This document shows positions 26,101-34,513 of a stretch of DNA of 64,000 nucleotides, piece after piece; the stretch's first letter is position 1, and every line of letters starts with the position of its first letter. The notes beneath the pieces were generated by a model. That model saw only the letters and a list, made by a program, of their open reading frames with translations. It did no database searches and was not told the DNA's origin. Position numbers and translations under genes: made by a program. This stretch comes from Formosa sp030427735 (lineage in GTDB: Bacteria > Bacteroidota > Bacteroidia > Flavobacteriales > Flavobacteriaceae). The DNA is taken from positions 3,782,001 to 3,846,000 of the forward strand of contig NZ_CP195158.1 in the NCBI RefSeq assembly GCF_051200825.1. The letters run 5' to 3'.

Positions 26101-26481
26101 ACTCGCTAAAAGTAAATCCGATTGCGATTGGTTTTTACTCAGTTGTAAAACATTCAATAATTTATCGTTCACTTCAGGAAAATGATTCCCGATAAGTCGC
26201 GAAGCTTCTTCGTAATTTATACCACGTTGCAATTTAAATAACTTGGTTAATGGCACAACAATAAACTTTGCGAATAAAACCAATTCTACAATTACAAACA
26301 GCCAGAATAATACAGTTCTGGCAGTCGTATTTAACCACAAAAATTGCTCTATTAACAAGGTTATTATAAGATACAAAAGTCCGATAGAAAAAAACAAAAT
26401 CGTGCCTTTTATAAGTTCATTCACATAAAATCGTCTTATAAAGCCTTCTAACTTTTGTAATATATTTTTAAAATTATTCAA
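23116..26481 (-). CDS. DUF4175 family large coiled-coil membrane protein
   Basis: 1121-aa protein with hydrophobic helices near 26-43, 53-75 and 153-172, a beta-rich region (about 200-480), then a very long, Gln/Lys/Glu-rich coiled region (about 490-790). A further helical part and a low-complexity Gly/Gln/Ser stretch (about 910-1000) follow. Layout and sequence match DUF4175, an uncharacterised Bacteroidetes envelope family. It is probably anchored in the inner membrane with the large part outside the cytoplasm. First gene of the DUF4175-ybeY-mnmG run. No catalytic motif is visible. Confidence 0.85.
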   Translation of the reverse strand: MNNFKNILQKLEGFIRRFYVNELIKGTILFFSIGLLYLIITLLIEQFLWLNTTARTVLFWLFVIVELVLFAKFIVVPLTKLFKLQRGINYEEASRLIGNHFPEVNDKLLNVLQLSKNQSQSDLLLASIDQKSLELSPIPFKLAINFRHNVKYLKYACIPVFIIFLAIVLGKMNWFTDSYKRVVDYRTAYEPPAPFQFFVINDSLQTLENTDFKLLVKTVGNVVPEQAEIHFNNETYLLTPSELGGFEYVFSRPKQDISFQLQANGVSSKPYTLQLVEVPKLIGFDMVLDYPAYTQKQDEVLKSSGNAIIPEGTKVSWILNTKSTNQVQLFANDTVVFKKQGNTFEASKTLHETLNYSLSTSNTRLKNYEELNFSLEVVKDDYPEMKVEMVKDTVDLSTMYFRGQLSDDYGLHKLRLAYYKTDDVKGVQYIEMPVSKSNVDEFISAFPDQLTLEPGTAYSLHYEVFDNDVLHGYKRTKSETFYYRQSTASEQENKQLQQQQESINNLSNSLETFEKNEKQLQELNQSHKANQRLNFSDKKKLENIIQNQKQQEQLMKRFNKSFQDNLEEFQKNNQEQDASKDELNKRLKEHEEQLKQDEKLLQELEELQDKINNDDLNRKLDQLSKQNKNQKRSLEQLLELTKRFYVAKKMEKLQEDIDQLANDQLKLSEENDDNTSKKQEDLNKRFEDITKQLDSLAKDNKDLKKPMDLPRDEVGEEDVKSHQQDAKSQLEQSEKQELNSNQDTQKSKAKQKQKQAGQKMKQMSQQMQSAMQMDSGEQLEEDAEMLRQILDNVLLFSFDEEALMNDFKRIQVNHNKYASYLRKQHDLRAYFEHVDDSLFALSLRQPMLSEQVNTEISNVYYNIDKSLDEFSENRIYQGVSSQQYAFTAANTLADMLSNILDNMEDQLNASSSSSGKGSKNKQSQGEGQLQDIIMSQQELNKQMQKGLQKQQGEGQGESEGKEQGQQSGNKPNASGKQSESKGQGSEGLNGELYQIYQKQQELRFQLENQLKQSGLNTQERSLIRQMENIEMDLINNGITKETMEKMIHFEHQLLKLEDATFKQNQDTKRESETNQQQFQNITNSKIPDAKQYFNTTEILNRQVIPLQQLFKLKVQQYFNNQ

Positions 26482-26569
26482 TTTTCAACGTATTTAACTC
26501 ACTAATCTACAACAATAATTTTAGTTTATAACAGCCACCTTTTGTAAGAAACTGTTAAACTGCAGACTA

Positions 26570-26577
26570 CAAAATTA
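26570..26577 (-). promoter_or_regulatory. Possible -7 box for the DUF4175-ybeY-mnmG run
   Basis: TAATTTTG on the minus strand fits TAnnTTTG but lies 88 bases upstream of the start, farther than most in this window, so support is weak. Confidence 0.3.
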
Positions 26578-26631
26578 AATGATAATCCATTATCTGTAAT
26601 ACGAAATCTTTTATAGTAACACTTATCCCGT

Positions 26632-26639
26632 TATCTTTG
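26632..26639 (+). promoter_or_regulatory. -7 promoter box for gltX
   Basis: TATCTTTG matches TAnnTTTG, 19 bases before the gltX ATG at 26659. Confidence 0.6.
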
Positions 26640-26658
26640 CAGTCTTAAATTAAAAAAC

Positions 26659-28170
26659 ATGACTAAAAATGTTCGTGTGCGTTTTGCACCAAGCCCTACC
26701 GGACCACTTCATATTGGTGGTGTACGTACAGCTTTATTCAATTATTTATTTGCGAAAAAACATAACGGTACTTTTGTTTTAAGGATTGAAGATACCGACC
26801 AAAACAGATATGTAGAAGGTGCCGAAAACTATATTATTGAGGCCTTAAACTGGTGTAATATTCCGTTTGATGAAGGCCCAGGAAAAAACGAAAAATTTGG
26901 TCCGTACAGACAAAGCGAACGTAAAGCATTATATAAAAGTTATGCCGAGCAATTAATTGCTTCTGGTAATGCTTACTATGCTTTTGATACTGCAGAATCG
27001 TTAGATTTTCACAGAAAAGATCACGAAGAAAAAGGGAAAACTTTTATCTATAATTGGCACAATCGTTTAAAGTTGAACAATTCGTTAGCGCTTTCTGAAG
27101 CAGACGTTCAAGCTAAATTAGATGCTGGCAAAGATTATGTTATTCGTTTTAAATCGCCTCAAGACGAAACTTTGCATTTAAAAGATATGGTGCGTGGCGA
27201 TATTAAAATCGATACCAATATTCTAGACGATAAAGTATTGTTTAAAAGCGATGGTATGCCAACTTACCACTTAGCGAATATTGTAGACGACCATTTAATG
27301 GAAATTACTCATGTTATTCGTGGCGAAGAGTGGCTGCCTTCCCTAGCCTTACATTATCAGCTTTACAAAGCCTTTGGTTGGGATGCTCCAGAATTTGCTC
27401 ATTTACCACTCATTTTAAAACCAACAGGAAAAGGTAAATTAAGCAAACGCGATGGCGATAAACTTGGTTTTCCGGTATTTCCGTTAGAATGGACAGATCC
27501 AAAAACCAACGACGTTTCGCGTGGGTATAAAGAAGATGGTTATTTTCCAGAAGCTGTTATTAATTTCTTAGCCTTTTTAGGATGGAATCCAGGAACCGAA
27601 CAAGAATTATTCAATTTAGAACAATTAATTGAAGCTTTCGATATTGCTAGAGTAAACAAAGCAGGTGCTCGATTTGATCCCGATAAAATAAAATGGTTTA
27701 ACCACCATTATATGCAGGAACAAACTAACGACAGTTTAGCCGAAACGTTTAAAAATCAACGTGAAGAATTAGCCGATATCGATGTGAATTATGTGGCTAT
27801 GGCCGTTGGTTTAATTAAAGAACGCGCTACGTTTGTTTCCGATTTATGGGATTTAAGTCATTTCTTTTTCATTGCGCCACAAGCGTACGACGAGAAAGCC
27901 TATAAAAAAGCTGTTAAAGAAGATACTAGAGCACTTTTAAGCGAATTGGCTACACAAGTTAATACCATTGAAGATTTTGAAGTAGAAACTATTCAAACTA
28001 CTGTAAAATCGTGGATTACTTCAAAGGAAATAGGTTTTGGAAAAGTAATGATGCCTTTACGACTCGCACTTGTGGGCGCCTTACAAGGCCCCGATGTTTT
28101 TGACATTATGTTTATGATAGGTAAACAAGAAACCATAAATAGAATAGAAAATTTAGCAACTACCATATAA
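26659..28170 (+). CDS. gltX: Glutamyl-tRNA synthetase
   Basis: 503-aa class I synthetase charging tRNA-Glu. The HIGH-type motif is FAPSPTGPLHIGG (residues 9-21) and the KMSKS-type motif is KLSKRDG in GKGKLSKRDGDKLGFPV. RIEDTDQNRYVEGAENYI and RGEEWLPSLALHYQLY are family-typical. Length is normal. Single gene with its own -7 box and a strong hairpin terminator shared with the convergent peptidase gene. Confidence 0.98.
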   Translation: MTKNVRVRFAPSPTGPLHIGGVRTALFNYLFAKKHNGTFVLRIEDTDQNRYVEGAENYIIEALNWCNIPFDEGPGKNEKFGPYRQSERKALYKSYAEQLIASGNAYYAFDTAESLDFHRKDHEEKGKTFIYNWHNRLKLNNSLALSEADVQAKLDAGKDYVIRFKSPQDETLHLKDMVRGDIKIDTNILDDKVLFKSDGMPTYHLANIVDDHLMEITHVIRGEEWLPSLALHYQLYKAFGWDAPEFAHLPLILKPTGKGKLSKRDGDKLGFPVFPLEWTDPKTNDVSRGYKEDGYFPEAVINFLAFLGWNPGTEQELFNLEQLIEAFDIARVNKAGARFDPDKIKWFNHHYMQEQTNDSLAETFKNQREELADIDVNYVAMAVGLIKERATFVSDLWDLSHFFFIAPQAYDEKAYKKAVKEDTRALLSELATQVNTIEDFEVETIQTTVKSWITSKEIGFGKVMMPLRLALVGALQGPDVFDIMFMIGKQETINRIENLATTI

Positions 28171-28173
28171 CTA

Positions 28174-28208
28174 AAAAAAGGCACTTCTTAAAAAAAAGTG
28201 CCTTTTTT
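28174..28208. terminator. Bidirectional terminator between gltX and the metallopeptidase gene
   Basis: Stem GGCACTT/AAGTGCC extended by A6/T6 pairs, nine-base A-rich loop, A-run on the left and T-run on the right. It serves both converging genes. Confidence 0.92.
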
Positions 28209-28229
28209 AATGGATGAATGTATAGTTGG

Positions 28230-30041
28230 TTACTGCTTTATAAATTTAATAACGTTAGATGCATTTTTAAAATTAACCACATAAATACCTTTAGATAAAT
28301 GCGATACTTGTACCGTATTATGAGTAGCATTAATATCTGCTGAAAGTATTTTTTGCCCCATAATGTTATAAATGCTAATGGTGTGGTTAGTTGTTATATT
28401 TTTAAAAGTAATGCTTTCTTTAGCTGGATTAGGATACAAAACAATATTATAGATATCGGCAGTATCTACACTTAATTTAGCACATTCGTATGTTGGTAAA
28501 TCGTAGCCTGTGGTGTTAAAAATATCTGTTATTGTGGCAATATTTTCGCAACTTAAGCCCATATCTATTGCAGCTTGTCTGATTGCCAATGCTGCTTCTG
28601 GCTGATTACTTTTACTAGTAGTCATGGCTAAACCTTCTAGAACAATCTTATCGGTGGTTTCTTTACCCAAAGCATCCCAAACCTTCATTAATGCCGTTGC
28701 AAAAATCTGGCCGTCTTTATGTACTTTTCCTTTTAAGCCTTCTGGATATGTTGCTTCATAATTTGTAACTCTTCCACTCCAAAATTCGTTATGGCCATCC
28801 CATTTAAACACATTATTATACGCATTACTAGAGCGCGAACTATTGGCTTTTTGCAAACCTCTACTATACGATTGTGCCCAGTAATCGCCAAACCCTTCAC
28901 TTAAACCTTCAACTTGCGAAATACTTCCTTGAATAAGCCATTCGTGAATACCATGCCCTAATTCGTGTACAATAACATCGGCATCTTCCCCATCGTCTAC
29001 GCCACCTATTCCAAATTTTAAAGCACCTCCACCGTAAGATGAATTATCGGCTCCGTTAAAAGCATGCGGATCGAAATAAATTAAACCATTATTATACATA
29101 CATTGTAACGGAATACCCAGCGTTTCGTTAATATAACGCATACTATTATCTATATGATAATACACATTTACAGCCTCGAACCCATCTTGGTCGCGTGTAA
29201 AATTAAATACTGGCGAACTTTGCTCGAATAAGCCTGTTTCTGGATTTTGTAATTCTTTTATTTCAGAATATCGCCCTTTTAATTTATACAAACCATTTTC
29301 GCTGGCTGCTATTGTAAAAGTGACTTCGTTTCTGGCAGTATTAAGCGCTTCATTGGTTTCATCTTCATTGTCAACAAACAAGCCACCGTATTCTTGACCG
29401 CTAGCCGATAAAGGATCTGGATTAAAAATGGTACCATGAGCTTCTACAGTTTCAATTTTGTCATCGGTATCATCATCATGGGTATCGTGGTCGTGATGGT
29501 AATGTGCAATATCCTTAGTACTTAAAACATTACCGGTTTTAGCATCAACTATAGTTTCCCAAAATCCGTTTAAGGTTTTAGAAATTGTAGTAACACGATA
29601 CACCAAATGCGTAGTTTCTAACTCGTTATAGACATATAATTTTGCATCTTTTTGAGTTATAGTACCCATTATATTTAAGTGTTTTGCAGCAATTTGCACC
29701 GCATTGTCTGCTTCAAAATTTGGTGTCGTGTTTATATAAGAAACGGTTCTATTATAGTCGCCAGAATGAAAAGTAACTTCATTATTTTTAGACACATGAA
29801 CCGAAATATCTACACCATAAACAGGCACATTATTTATGTATTGCCCATAACGAAACGTTTCTCCTGTTAATCCAGTTTTATTGAAATTTTTCTGTAAATG
29901 TGTTGCCGATCTTTGGCTAGTAAAATCGCCAAAATGTTGTGTTATCCAAGCATTAGCAACAGCCTCATTTTGGCTTTGCGAAAAGGTTATTTGAGTAGTA
30001 CAAAATAGTACTCCCAAAAGAGGTAATATCCTGCGAATCAT
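28230..30041 (-). CDS. Secreted HELGH metallopeptidase with FTP propeptide and type IX sorting domain
   Basis: 603-aa exported protease. A signal peptide ends near residue 21 (TFSQ), and an FTP/PepSY-like propeptide covers about 25-175. The His/Asp-rich linker YHHDHDTHDDDTDD (181-194) may bind metal. The catalytic domain has the zinc motif HELGH (359-363) and downstream SEGFGDYWA giving the third ligand Glu382, as in the M4/M36 group. The C-terminal 75-80 residues (YPNPAKESITF to VIKFIKQ) are a type A T9SS sorting domain, so it should be secreted or surface-attached by the type IX system. Substrate unknown. Confidence 0.9.
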   Translation of the reverse strand: MIRRILPLLGVLFCTTQITFSQSQNEAVANAWITQHFGDFTSQRSATHLQKNFNKTGLTGETFRYGQYINNVPVYGVDISVHVSKNNEVTFHSGDYNRTVSYINTTPNFEADNAVQIAAKHLNIMGTITQKDAKLYVYNELETTHLVYRVTTISKTLNGFWETIVDAKTGNVLSTKDIAHYHHDHDTHDDDTDDKIETVEAHGTIFNPDPLSASGQEYGGLFVDNEDETNEALNTARNEVTFTIAASENGLYKLKGRYSEIKELQNPETGLFEQSSPVFNFTRDQDGFEAVNVYYHIDNSMRYINETLGIPLQCMYNNGLIYFDPHAFNGADNSSYGGGALKFGIGGVDDGEDADVIVHELGHGIHEWLIQGSISQVEGLSEGFGDYWAQSYSRGLQKANSSRSSNAYNNVFKWDGHNEFWSGRVTNYEATYPEGLKGKVHKDGQIFATALMKVWDALGKETTDKIVLEGLAMTTSKSNQPEAALAIRQAAIDMGLSCENIATITDIFNTTGYDLPTYECAKLSVDTADIYNIVLYPNPAKESITFKNITTNHTISIYNIMGQKILSADINATHNTVQVSHLSKGIYVVNFKNASNVIKFIKQ

Positions 30042-30353
30042 AATTGTAGATTTGATTAATAGCTACTCAAATATATCGCAATCACTAAAGAAATTTGGAA
30101 TCTTAACTTTTAAAACGTTGAATTGAAATTTTTTATGGGTGAATGAAAATGAATTTGCTTTTAATCTAAGAAATATGCCTTTTATTTTAAGCTAAATCTG
30201 TTAATTTTAAAGCATTATGTAACATTTTAGTGGCTTTTTACTACTAATACATTACTAAATCATGTTAAAATAGATGATGATTATCTCCTTTAATCCACAA
30301 ATAAAAAACTACATTTAGTATTCACAAATGTCTAACTCTTAAAAACTACAATC
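30042..30353. other. 312-base divergent intergenic region
   Basis: AT-rich spacer between the metallopeptidase and the SPFH gene. I see a minus-strand -7 box at 30068-30075. On the plus strand there is only a 7/8 match TACATTTA at 30310-30317 as a possible SPFH promoter. No ORF, RNA or repeat was recognised in the rest. Confidence 0.6.
30068..30075 (-). promoter_or_regulatory. -7 promoter box for the secreted metallopeptidase
   Basis: TATATTTG on the minus strand matches TAnnTTTG, 26 bases upstream of the ATG at 30041. Confidence 0.55.
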
Positions 30354-31280
30354 ATGTCCATTTTTCTTATGCCTTTATTATTTATTGGAATTGTTATTCT
30401 AATAACCTCCTTTTTTACAGTAAAACAACAATCGGCTGCCATAATAGAACGCTTCGGAAAGTTTCAAAGCATACGCCATTCTGGCTTACAATTAAAAATT
30501 CCCTTGGTAGACAGAGTTGCAGGGCGCTTAAGCTTAAAAATTCAGCAATTAGATGTTATTGTTGAAACTAAAACCTTAGACGATGTTTTTGTACGCTTAA
30601 AAATATCGGTTCAGTTTAAAGTTATAAAAGACAAGGTTTACGATGCCTTCTATAAATTAGACTATGCACACGACCAAATTACCTCGTATGTATTTGATGT
30701 TGTTCGTGCCGAAGTTCCTAAAATGAAATTAGACGACGTTTTTGTAAAAAAAGACGATATAGCCATAGCCGTTAAAACCGAACTTAACGATGCGATGTTA
30801 GATTACGGCTACGACATCATTAAAACGCTTGTAACAGACATAGACCCCGATGCACAGGTAAAGGCAGCTATGAACCGAATTAACGCCTCAGAACGCGAGA
30901 AAATAGCTGCACAGTTTGAAGGTGATGCCCAACGTATATTAATAGTAGAAAAAGCCAAAGCAGAAGCCGAGAGCAAACGTTTACAAGGTCAAGGAATTGC
31001 AGACCAACGTCGCGAAATTGCACGCGGACTCGAAGAATCTGTAGAGGTATTAAATCGCGTAGGTATTAATTCGCAAGAAGCCTCTGCATTAATAGTTGTT
31101 ACCCAACATTACGATACACTGCAATCTTTAGGCGAAGAAACCAATAGTAACTTAATACTTTTACCTAATGCGCCGCAGGTTGGTAGCAATATGTTAAACG
31201 ATATGGTAGCCAGTTTTACAGCAAGTAACCAAATTGGAGAAGCTATGAAAGAAGCAAGAAAAAATACTAAAAACGAGTAA
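30354..31280 (+). CDS. SPFH/band 7 (stomatin-like) membrane protein
   Basis: 308-aa protein with one N-terminal membrane helix (about 2-22), then a band 7 domain with AAIIERFGKFQSIRHSGLQLKIP and VDRVAGRLSLKIQQLDV. A coiled segment rich in Ala/Glu follows (AQRILIVEKAKAEAESKRLQGQG), and a C-terminal LLPNAPQ. Stomatin-type proteins form large membrane rings and scaffold or protect membrane proteins; the client is unknown. Followed two bases later by a YbjQ-family gene, so the two are probably one operon. Confidence 0.92.
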   Translation: MSIFLMPLLFIGIVILITSFFTVKQQSAAIIERFGKFQSIRHSGLQLKIPLVDRVAGRLSLKIQQLDVIVETKTLDDVFVRLKISVQFKVIKDKVYDAFYKLDYAHDQITSYVFDVVRAEVPKMKLDDVFVKKDDIAIAVKTELNDAMLDYGYDIIKTLVTDIDPDAQVKAAMNRINASEREKIAAQFEGDAQRILIVEKAKAEAESKRLQGQGIADQRREIARGLEESVEVLNRVGINSQEASALIVVTQHYDTLQSLGEETNSNLILLPNAPQVGSNMLNDMVASFTASNQIGEAMKEARKNTKNE

Positions 31281-31282
31281 TC

Positions 31283-31600
31283 ATGATTATTACAACCACA
31301 CCCACACTAGAAACCCATAAAATATCTAATTATTTAGGTATAGTAACTGGCGAGACCATTATTGGTGCCAATTTTATAAAAGACTTTTTTGCAGGCATTC
31401 GCGATGTTGTTGGTGGCCGATCCAGTTCTTACGAAAAAGTATTACGAGAAGCGAAAGACTCGGCTTTAGAAGAAATGAAATACCGTGCCCAAAAAATGGG
31501 CGCCGATGCTATAGTAGGCGTAGATTTAGACTACGAAACAGTTGGACCAAATGGAGGCATGCTTATGGTAACAGCTTCGGGTACTGCGGTTAGCTTTTAA
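31283..31600 (+). CDS. YbjQ family (UPF0145) protein
   Basis: 105-aa cytosolic protein with the YbjQ pattern: a leading ITTTPTLETHKISNYLGIVTGE, then GGRSSSYEKVLREAKDSALEEM, and MGADAIVGVDLDYE near the end. YbjQ proteins form ring-shaped pentamers of uncertain function, sometimes described as heavy-metal-binding-like. Two bases after the SPFH gene; a long hairpin follows the stop. Confidence 0.93.
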   Translation: MIITTTPTLETHKISNYLGIVTGETIIGANFIKDFFAGIRDVVGGRSSSYEKVLREAKDSALEEMKYRAQKMGADAIVGVDLDYETVGPNGGMLMVTASGTAVSF

Positions 31601-31626
31601 TTTCTTATCTAATAAGATGTAAACTA

Positions 31627-31659
31627 AATACCCCTTAAAACTGTGTTTTAAGGGGTATT
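31627..31659. terminator. Hairpin between the YbjQ and repeat-protein genes
   Basis: Perfect 14-bp stem AATACCCCTTAAAA/TTTTAAGGGGTATT with a five-base loop, between convergent stops. There is no T-run directly after it on either strand, so it may terminate weakly. Confidence 0.7.
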
Positions 31660-31703
31660 ATCAAGATATTGAAAATTTATTTACTACTAATTCATCTTTT
31701 TTA

Positions 31704-32057
31704 TTAATCGTCTGAAGCTACATAAATAACAGTAGTGTCTTGTACAATTTCGTTATTTGTATTCTTCCATGGCTTATAGTTTTTATATTCATGACCGCTT
31801 AATTTAGAACGCTCAGAACCAAATGCTATGGTTGAATATGTTTTTTCTGAAGTATTTTTCCAAGGCTTCTGGTTTTTATAAGCTGGACCTGTTAACTCTT
31901 TTTTGTTAGATACTGCGTACACTAATGTAGGTTTACTATCGCTTTTTCCAGGTTTATAATTTTTATATGCTGGCCCTGTTAATTCGCTTCTGTCTTGTGC
32001 AAAAGCTGCTGTAGATGCTATAAATACTAGAGCTAAGATTAAGGCTATGTTTTTCAT
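31704..32057 (-). CDS. Small secreted protein with three ELTGPAYKNYKP-type repeats
   Basis: 117-aa protein I do not recognise as a named family. A signal peptide ends after AFAQ (residue 21). The mature part has three copies of a roughly 18-residue unit, S/K-ELTGPAYKN-KP-K, at about 23-40, 52-69 and 83-100, about 30 residues apart and separated by beta-prone, Ser/Thr-rich spacers. There are no cysteines in the mature part. It sits just downstream of a LuxR-type two-component pair, with an inverted repeat in between, so it may be a regulon member. Function unknown. Confidence 0.8.
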   Translation of the reverse strand: MKNIALILALVFIASTAAFAQDRSELTGPAYKNYKPGKSDSKPTLVYAVSNKKELTGPAYKNQKPWKNTSEKTYSTIAFGSERSKLSGHEYKNYKPWKNTNNEIVQDTTVIYVASDD

Positions 32058-32084
32058 AATTATATATGTTTAATTTGTTCTCTA

Positions 32085-32092
32085 CAAAATTA
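32085..32092 (-). promoter_or_regulatory. -7 promoter box for the small repeat protein
   Basis: TAATTTTG on the minus strand fits TAnnTTTG, 27 bases upstream of the ATG at 32057. Confidence 0.5.
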
Positions 32093-32138
32093 AACACAAT
32101 ACCATGCTTTTGCGGTTAACAAAAATCACGTAATTTAT

Positions 32139-32156
32139 ATCCGTATAAATACGGAT
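32139..32156. promoter_or_regulatory. Inverted repeat, candidate operator
   Basis: ATCCGTAT-AA-ATACGGAT is a perfect 8-2-8 inverted repeat. It lies just after the response-regulator stop and about 60-80 bases before the transcription start predicted for the repeat-protein gene. The spacing and symmetry are what NarL/FixJ-type regulators use. There is no T-run, so a terminator is less likely. Confidence 0.5.
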
Positions 32157-32163
32157 GCCTGAC

Positions 32164-32796
32164 TTAAATTAAATTAATTTGTGTCGCCTTTTTTATAAGC
32201 TCAGCTGTATTTTTTACTTCTAACTTTTTTAAAACATTTGCTCTGTGGGTTTCTATAGTTCTGGTACTTACAAATAATTTAGCAGCAATTTCTTTAGTTG
32301 TAAGCCCTTCGGATATTAAACCTAAAACCTCTTTTTCTTTATTAGATAATATGTTTTCGCTTACCTTATGTTCAGACATAAAATTAATCATCTTCTCGGC
32401 TATATTAGGACTAAAGTATTTCTTGTTTTGACTTACCAGTCGAATAACCTTAATTAACTCGTCTTCATCGGTATTTTTTAACAAGTAACCGTAAGCACCT
32501 GCTTTTGCACTTTTAGCAATGTAATTGCCATCGTTATGCATAGAAATGATAATAGGTTTTATATTGGTATTATAGTCTTTTAAAGTTTTTAGCACTTCAA
32601 AACCATCCATATTTGGCATGGTAAGATCTAGTAAAACAATATTTACATCGGGTATGGATTGAATTGCGTTTATAAACTGATTACCATCGCCTACCATATC
32701 TACCACTTCTATATCGTCGTGTTTTATTAATAGTTCTTTTAAACCATTTCTAAACAGTTCGTGATCGTCTGCTATTATAACTTTTATTTTATTCAT
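32164..32796 (-). CDS. LuxR/NarL-family response regulator
   Basis: 210-aa regulator with an N-terminal receiver domain (acidic Asp10 and Asp11, phospho-acceptor Asp57 in VLLDLTMPNMDG, conserved Lys107). The C-terminal LuxR-type HTH (about 148-205) contains LSNKEKEVLGLISEGLTTKEIAAKL. The start overlaps the sensor-kinase stop as ATGA, so the pair is translationally coupled. Target genes are unknown; the neighbouring repeat protein with an inverted repeat upstream is a candidate. Confidence 0.95.
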   Translation of the reverse strand: MNKIKVIIADDHELFRNGLKELLIKHDDIEVVDMVGDGNQFINAIQSIPDVNIVLLDLTMPNMDGFEVLKTLKDYNTNIKPIIISMHNDGNYIAKSAKAGAYGYLLKNTDEDELIKVIRLVSQNKKYFSPNIAEKMINFMSEHKVSENILSNKEKEVLGLISEGLTTKEIAAKLFVSTRTIETHRANVLKKLEVKNTAELIKKATQINLI

Positions 32797-34442
32797 AATT
32801 CTATGGGTAATTCTATTTCTACTGTTGTACTGCCTGGTTTAGATTGTATTTGTATTTGGCCATTACACATTTCTACACGCTCTTTAATGTTAATAATACC
32901 AGAACCTAACTTTACGTGTTTTAAATCGAAACCTATACCATCATCAAAATAAAAAAGGGAAATAAAATCATCGAATTCGGATAACGAAATCCTTATGGTA
33001 TTGGCTTTAGCGTGTTTTAAAGCATTATTAACCAACTCTTGCCCTATTCTAAATAAATTAATAGCTTGATTTTTAGTGATTTTACTATGGCTATCTTGTG
33101 TTAAATCTTCAAATATTATAGAAATTCCAGATGTTTTTTTAATACTTTCTACAAAATTGGTTAAGGCCACACCAATGCCAAAATCTTCTAAAGTTGAAGG
33201 CATTAAAGCGTTAGACATTAACCGAATTTCTGAAATTGTAGTATCTATAATTTTAATCATATCCTGCTTTTTGTCTTTATCGTGAACTTTATTTTCTACA
33301 TAAAATTTTAAAGATGTTAACAAGGGCCCTATACCATCGTGTAGTTCGCGCGACAATCGGTGTCTTTCGTTTTCTAGGCCATCTACTAATTGTCTTTTAG
33401 TATTAATTCTGTTTATATTTTCTTTATTTCTAAATTCAATCAATTTATCCCGCATTTTTATAAGGCTTTTTCCTAACACATCGTTTTCGCCTTTCGGAAC
33501 ATAATTAGAATTAAGATCCATTTTACCCAATTCTCTAGAAAAGGTTACCGCACCTTGTAACGACTTTTTAAGCAAATCGAGGGCTTCAAACATTTCTTTA
33601 ATTTCATTGGAGTTTTTACCAAAAGTATTCGTTTGATTATAATCGCCCGCAGCCATAATTTTTAGGCTTTTTCGCATATTGTGAATTGGGTTGGTAATAA
33701 TATTGGTTAAGAAAAGTGATAATATAATAGCAACAATCATTATTAAAAAAATTAGTCCTAATAAACGCAATTGTAACTGTTCTAAAGGCGCCATAACTTC
33801 GCTGGTATCTATTTCAGAAAGTATCGCTAATTTTAAATGAGACATACTAATTGGGCTGTAAACGCTATAGACTTCTACACCGCGATAATCTTTAAAAACA
33901 CCACGCCCCACAGTACCCGATAAGGCTTCTACAACACCTTTAGTTTTAACATTTATGGTCGAGGGTATTTTGTCTGGAAAGAATCGCGATTGCGACCGCA
34001 TCTTAAAATCTTCGCCAACTATATATGATTCTCCACTATTACCCATACCTGCACGTTCTAACAAAATATCCTTTATTTTATCGTGATCCATTAGTCCTAC
34101 TTTAGTTAAGGTATCTCTATGCCATACAAAACCTATAGCACTTCGCCTGTTGGTATTGTAGGGTGTAAAATCGTAAATACCTGAGGTTTTTAATATGGTT
34201 TCTGGAACTTCAAAATTTAAAGTATCGGTAACTGTATCATTCTGATTTAAAAATTGTTGCCATTCTGTTGTTATTAAATTTTCTACCTGAATTTGTTTCA
34301 GGGTTTTTATAGAATTTAACTGCAATAAAATTCTATCGTCTAAAACTTTAGAAAATTGATTGTAAAAAGTGATGGATAGCATGAGAATGACTAAAAAAAT
34401 CAAACTGTTTATAATAATTAAAATTAAGGTTCTTAATTGCAT
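32793..34442 (-). CDS. Cache-type sensor histidine kinase (HisKA_3)
   Basis: 549-aa membrane kinase. It has a transmembrane helix near 7-27, a periplasmic sensor (28-227) with the Cache-like motif GMGNSGESYIVGEDFKMRSQSR (start at about 132), a second helix near 228-247, then HAMP (about 248-300) and a short coil. The HisKA_3 dimerisation domain has ERHRLSRELHDG with His368. The HATPase has the N-box GQELVNNALKHA (467-478) and G-box DDGIGFD. It is NarX/DegS-like and pairs with the adjacent response regulator. The ligand is unknown, probably a small organic molecule given the Cache-like fold. Confidence 0.92.
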   Translation of the reverse strand: MQLRTLILIIINSLIFLVILMLSITFYNQFSKVLDDRILLQLNSIKTLKQIQVENLITTEWQQFLNQNDTVTDTLNFEVPETILKTSGIYDFTPYNTNRRSAIGFVWHRDTLTKVGLMDHDKIKDILLERAGMGNSGESYIVGEDFKMRSQSRFFPDKIPSTINVKTKGVVEALSGTVGRGVFKDYRGVEVYSVYSPISMSHLKLAILSEIDTSEVMAPLEQLQLRLLGLIFLIMIVAIILSLFLTNIITNPIHNMRKSLKIMAAGDYNQTNTFGKNSNEIKEMFEALDLLKKSLQGAVTFSRELGKMDLNSNYVPKGENDVLGKSLIKMRDKLIEFRNKENINRINTKRQLVDGLENERHRLSRELHDGIGPLLTSLKFYVENKVHDKDKKQDMIKIIDTTISEIRLMSNALMPSTLEDFGIGVALTNFVESIKKTSGISIIFEDLTQDSHSKITKNQAINLFRIGQELVNNALKHAKANTIRISLSEFDDFISLFYFDDGIGFDLKHVKLGSGIINIKERVEMCNGQIQIQSKPGSTTVEIELPIEL

Positions 34443-34513
34443 GCTACGACTTAAAATTACTCGAATTATTTAAAGGTAATAAAAACTGATATACAGTAAA
34501 ACATTGACAAAAA

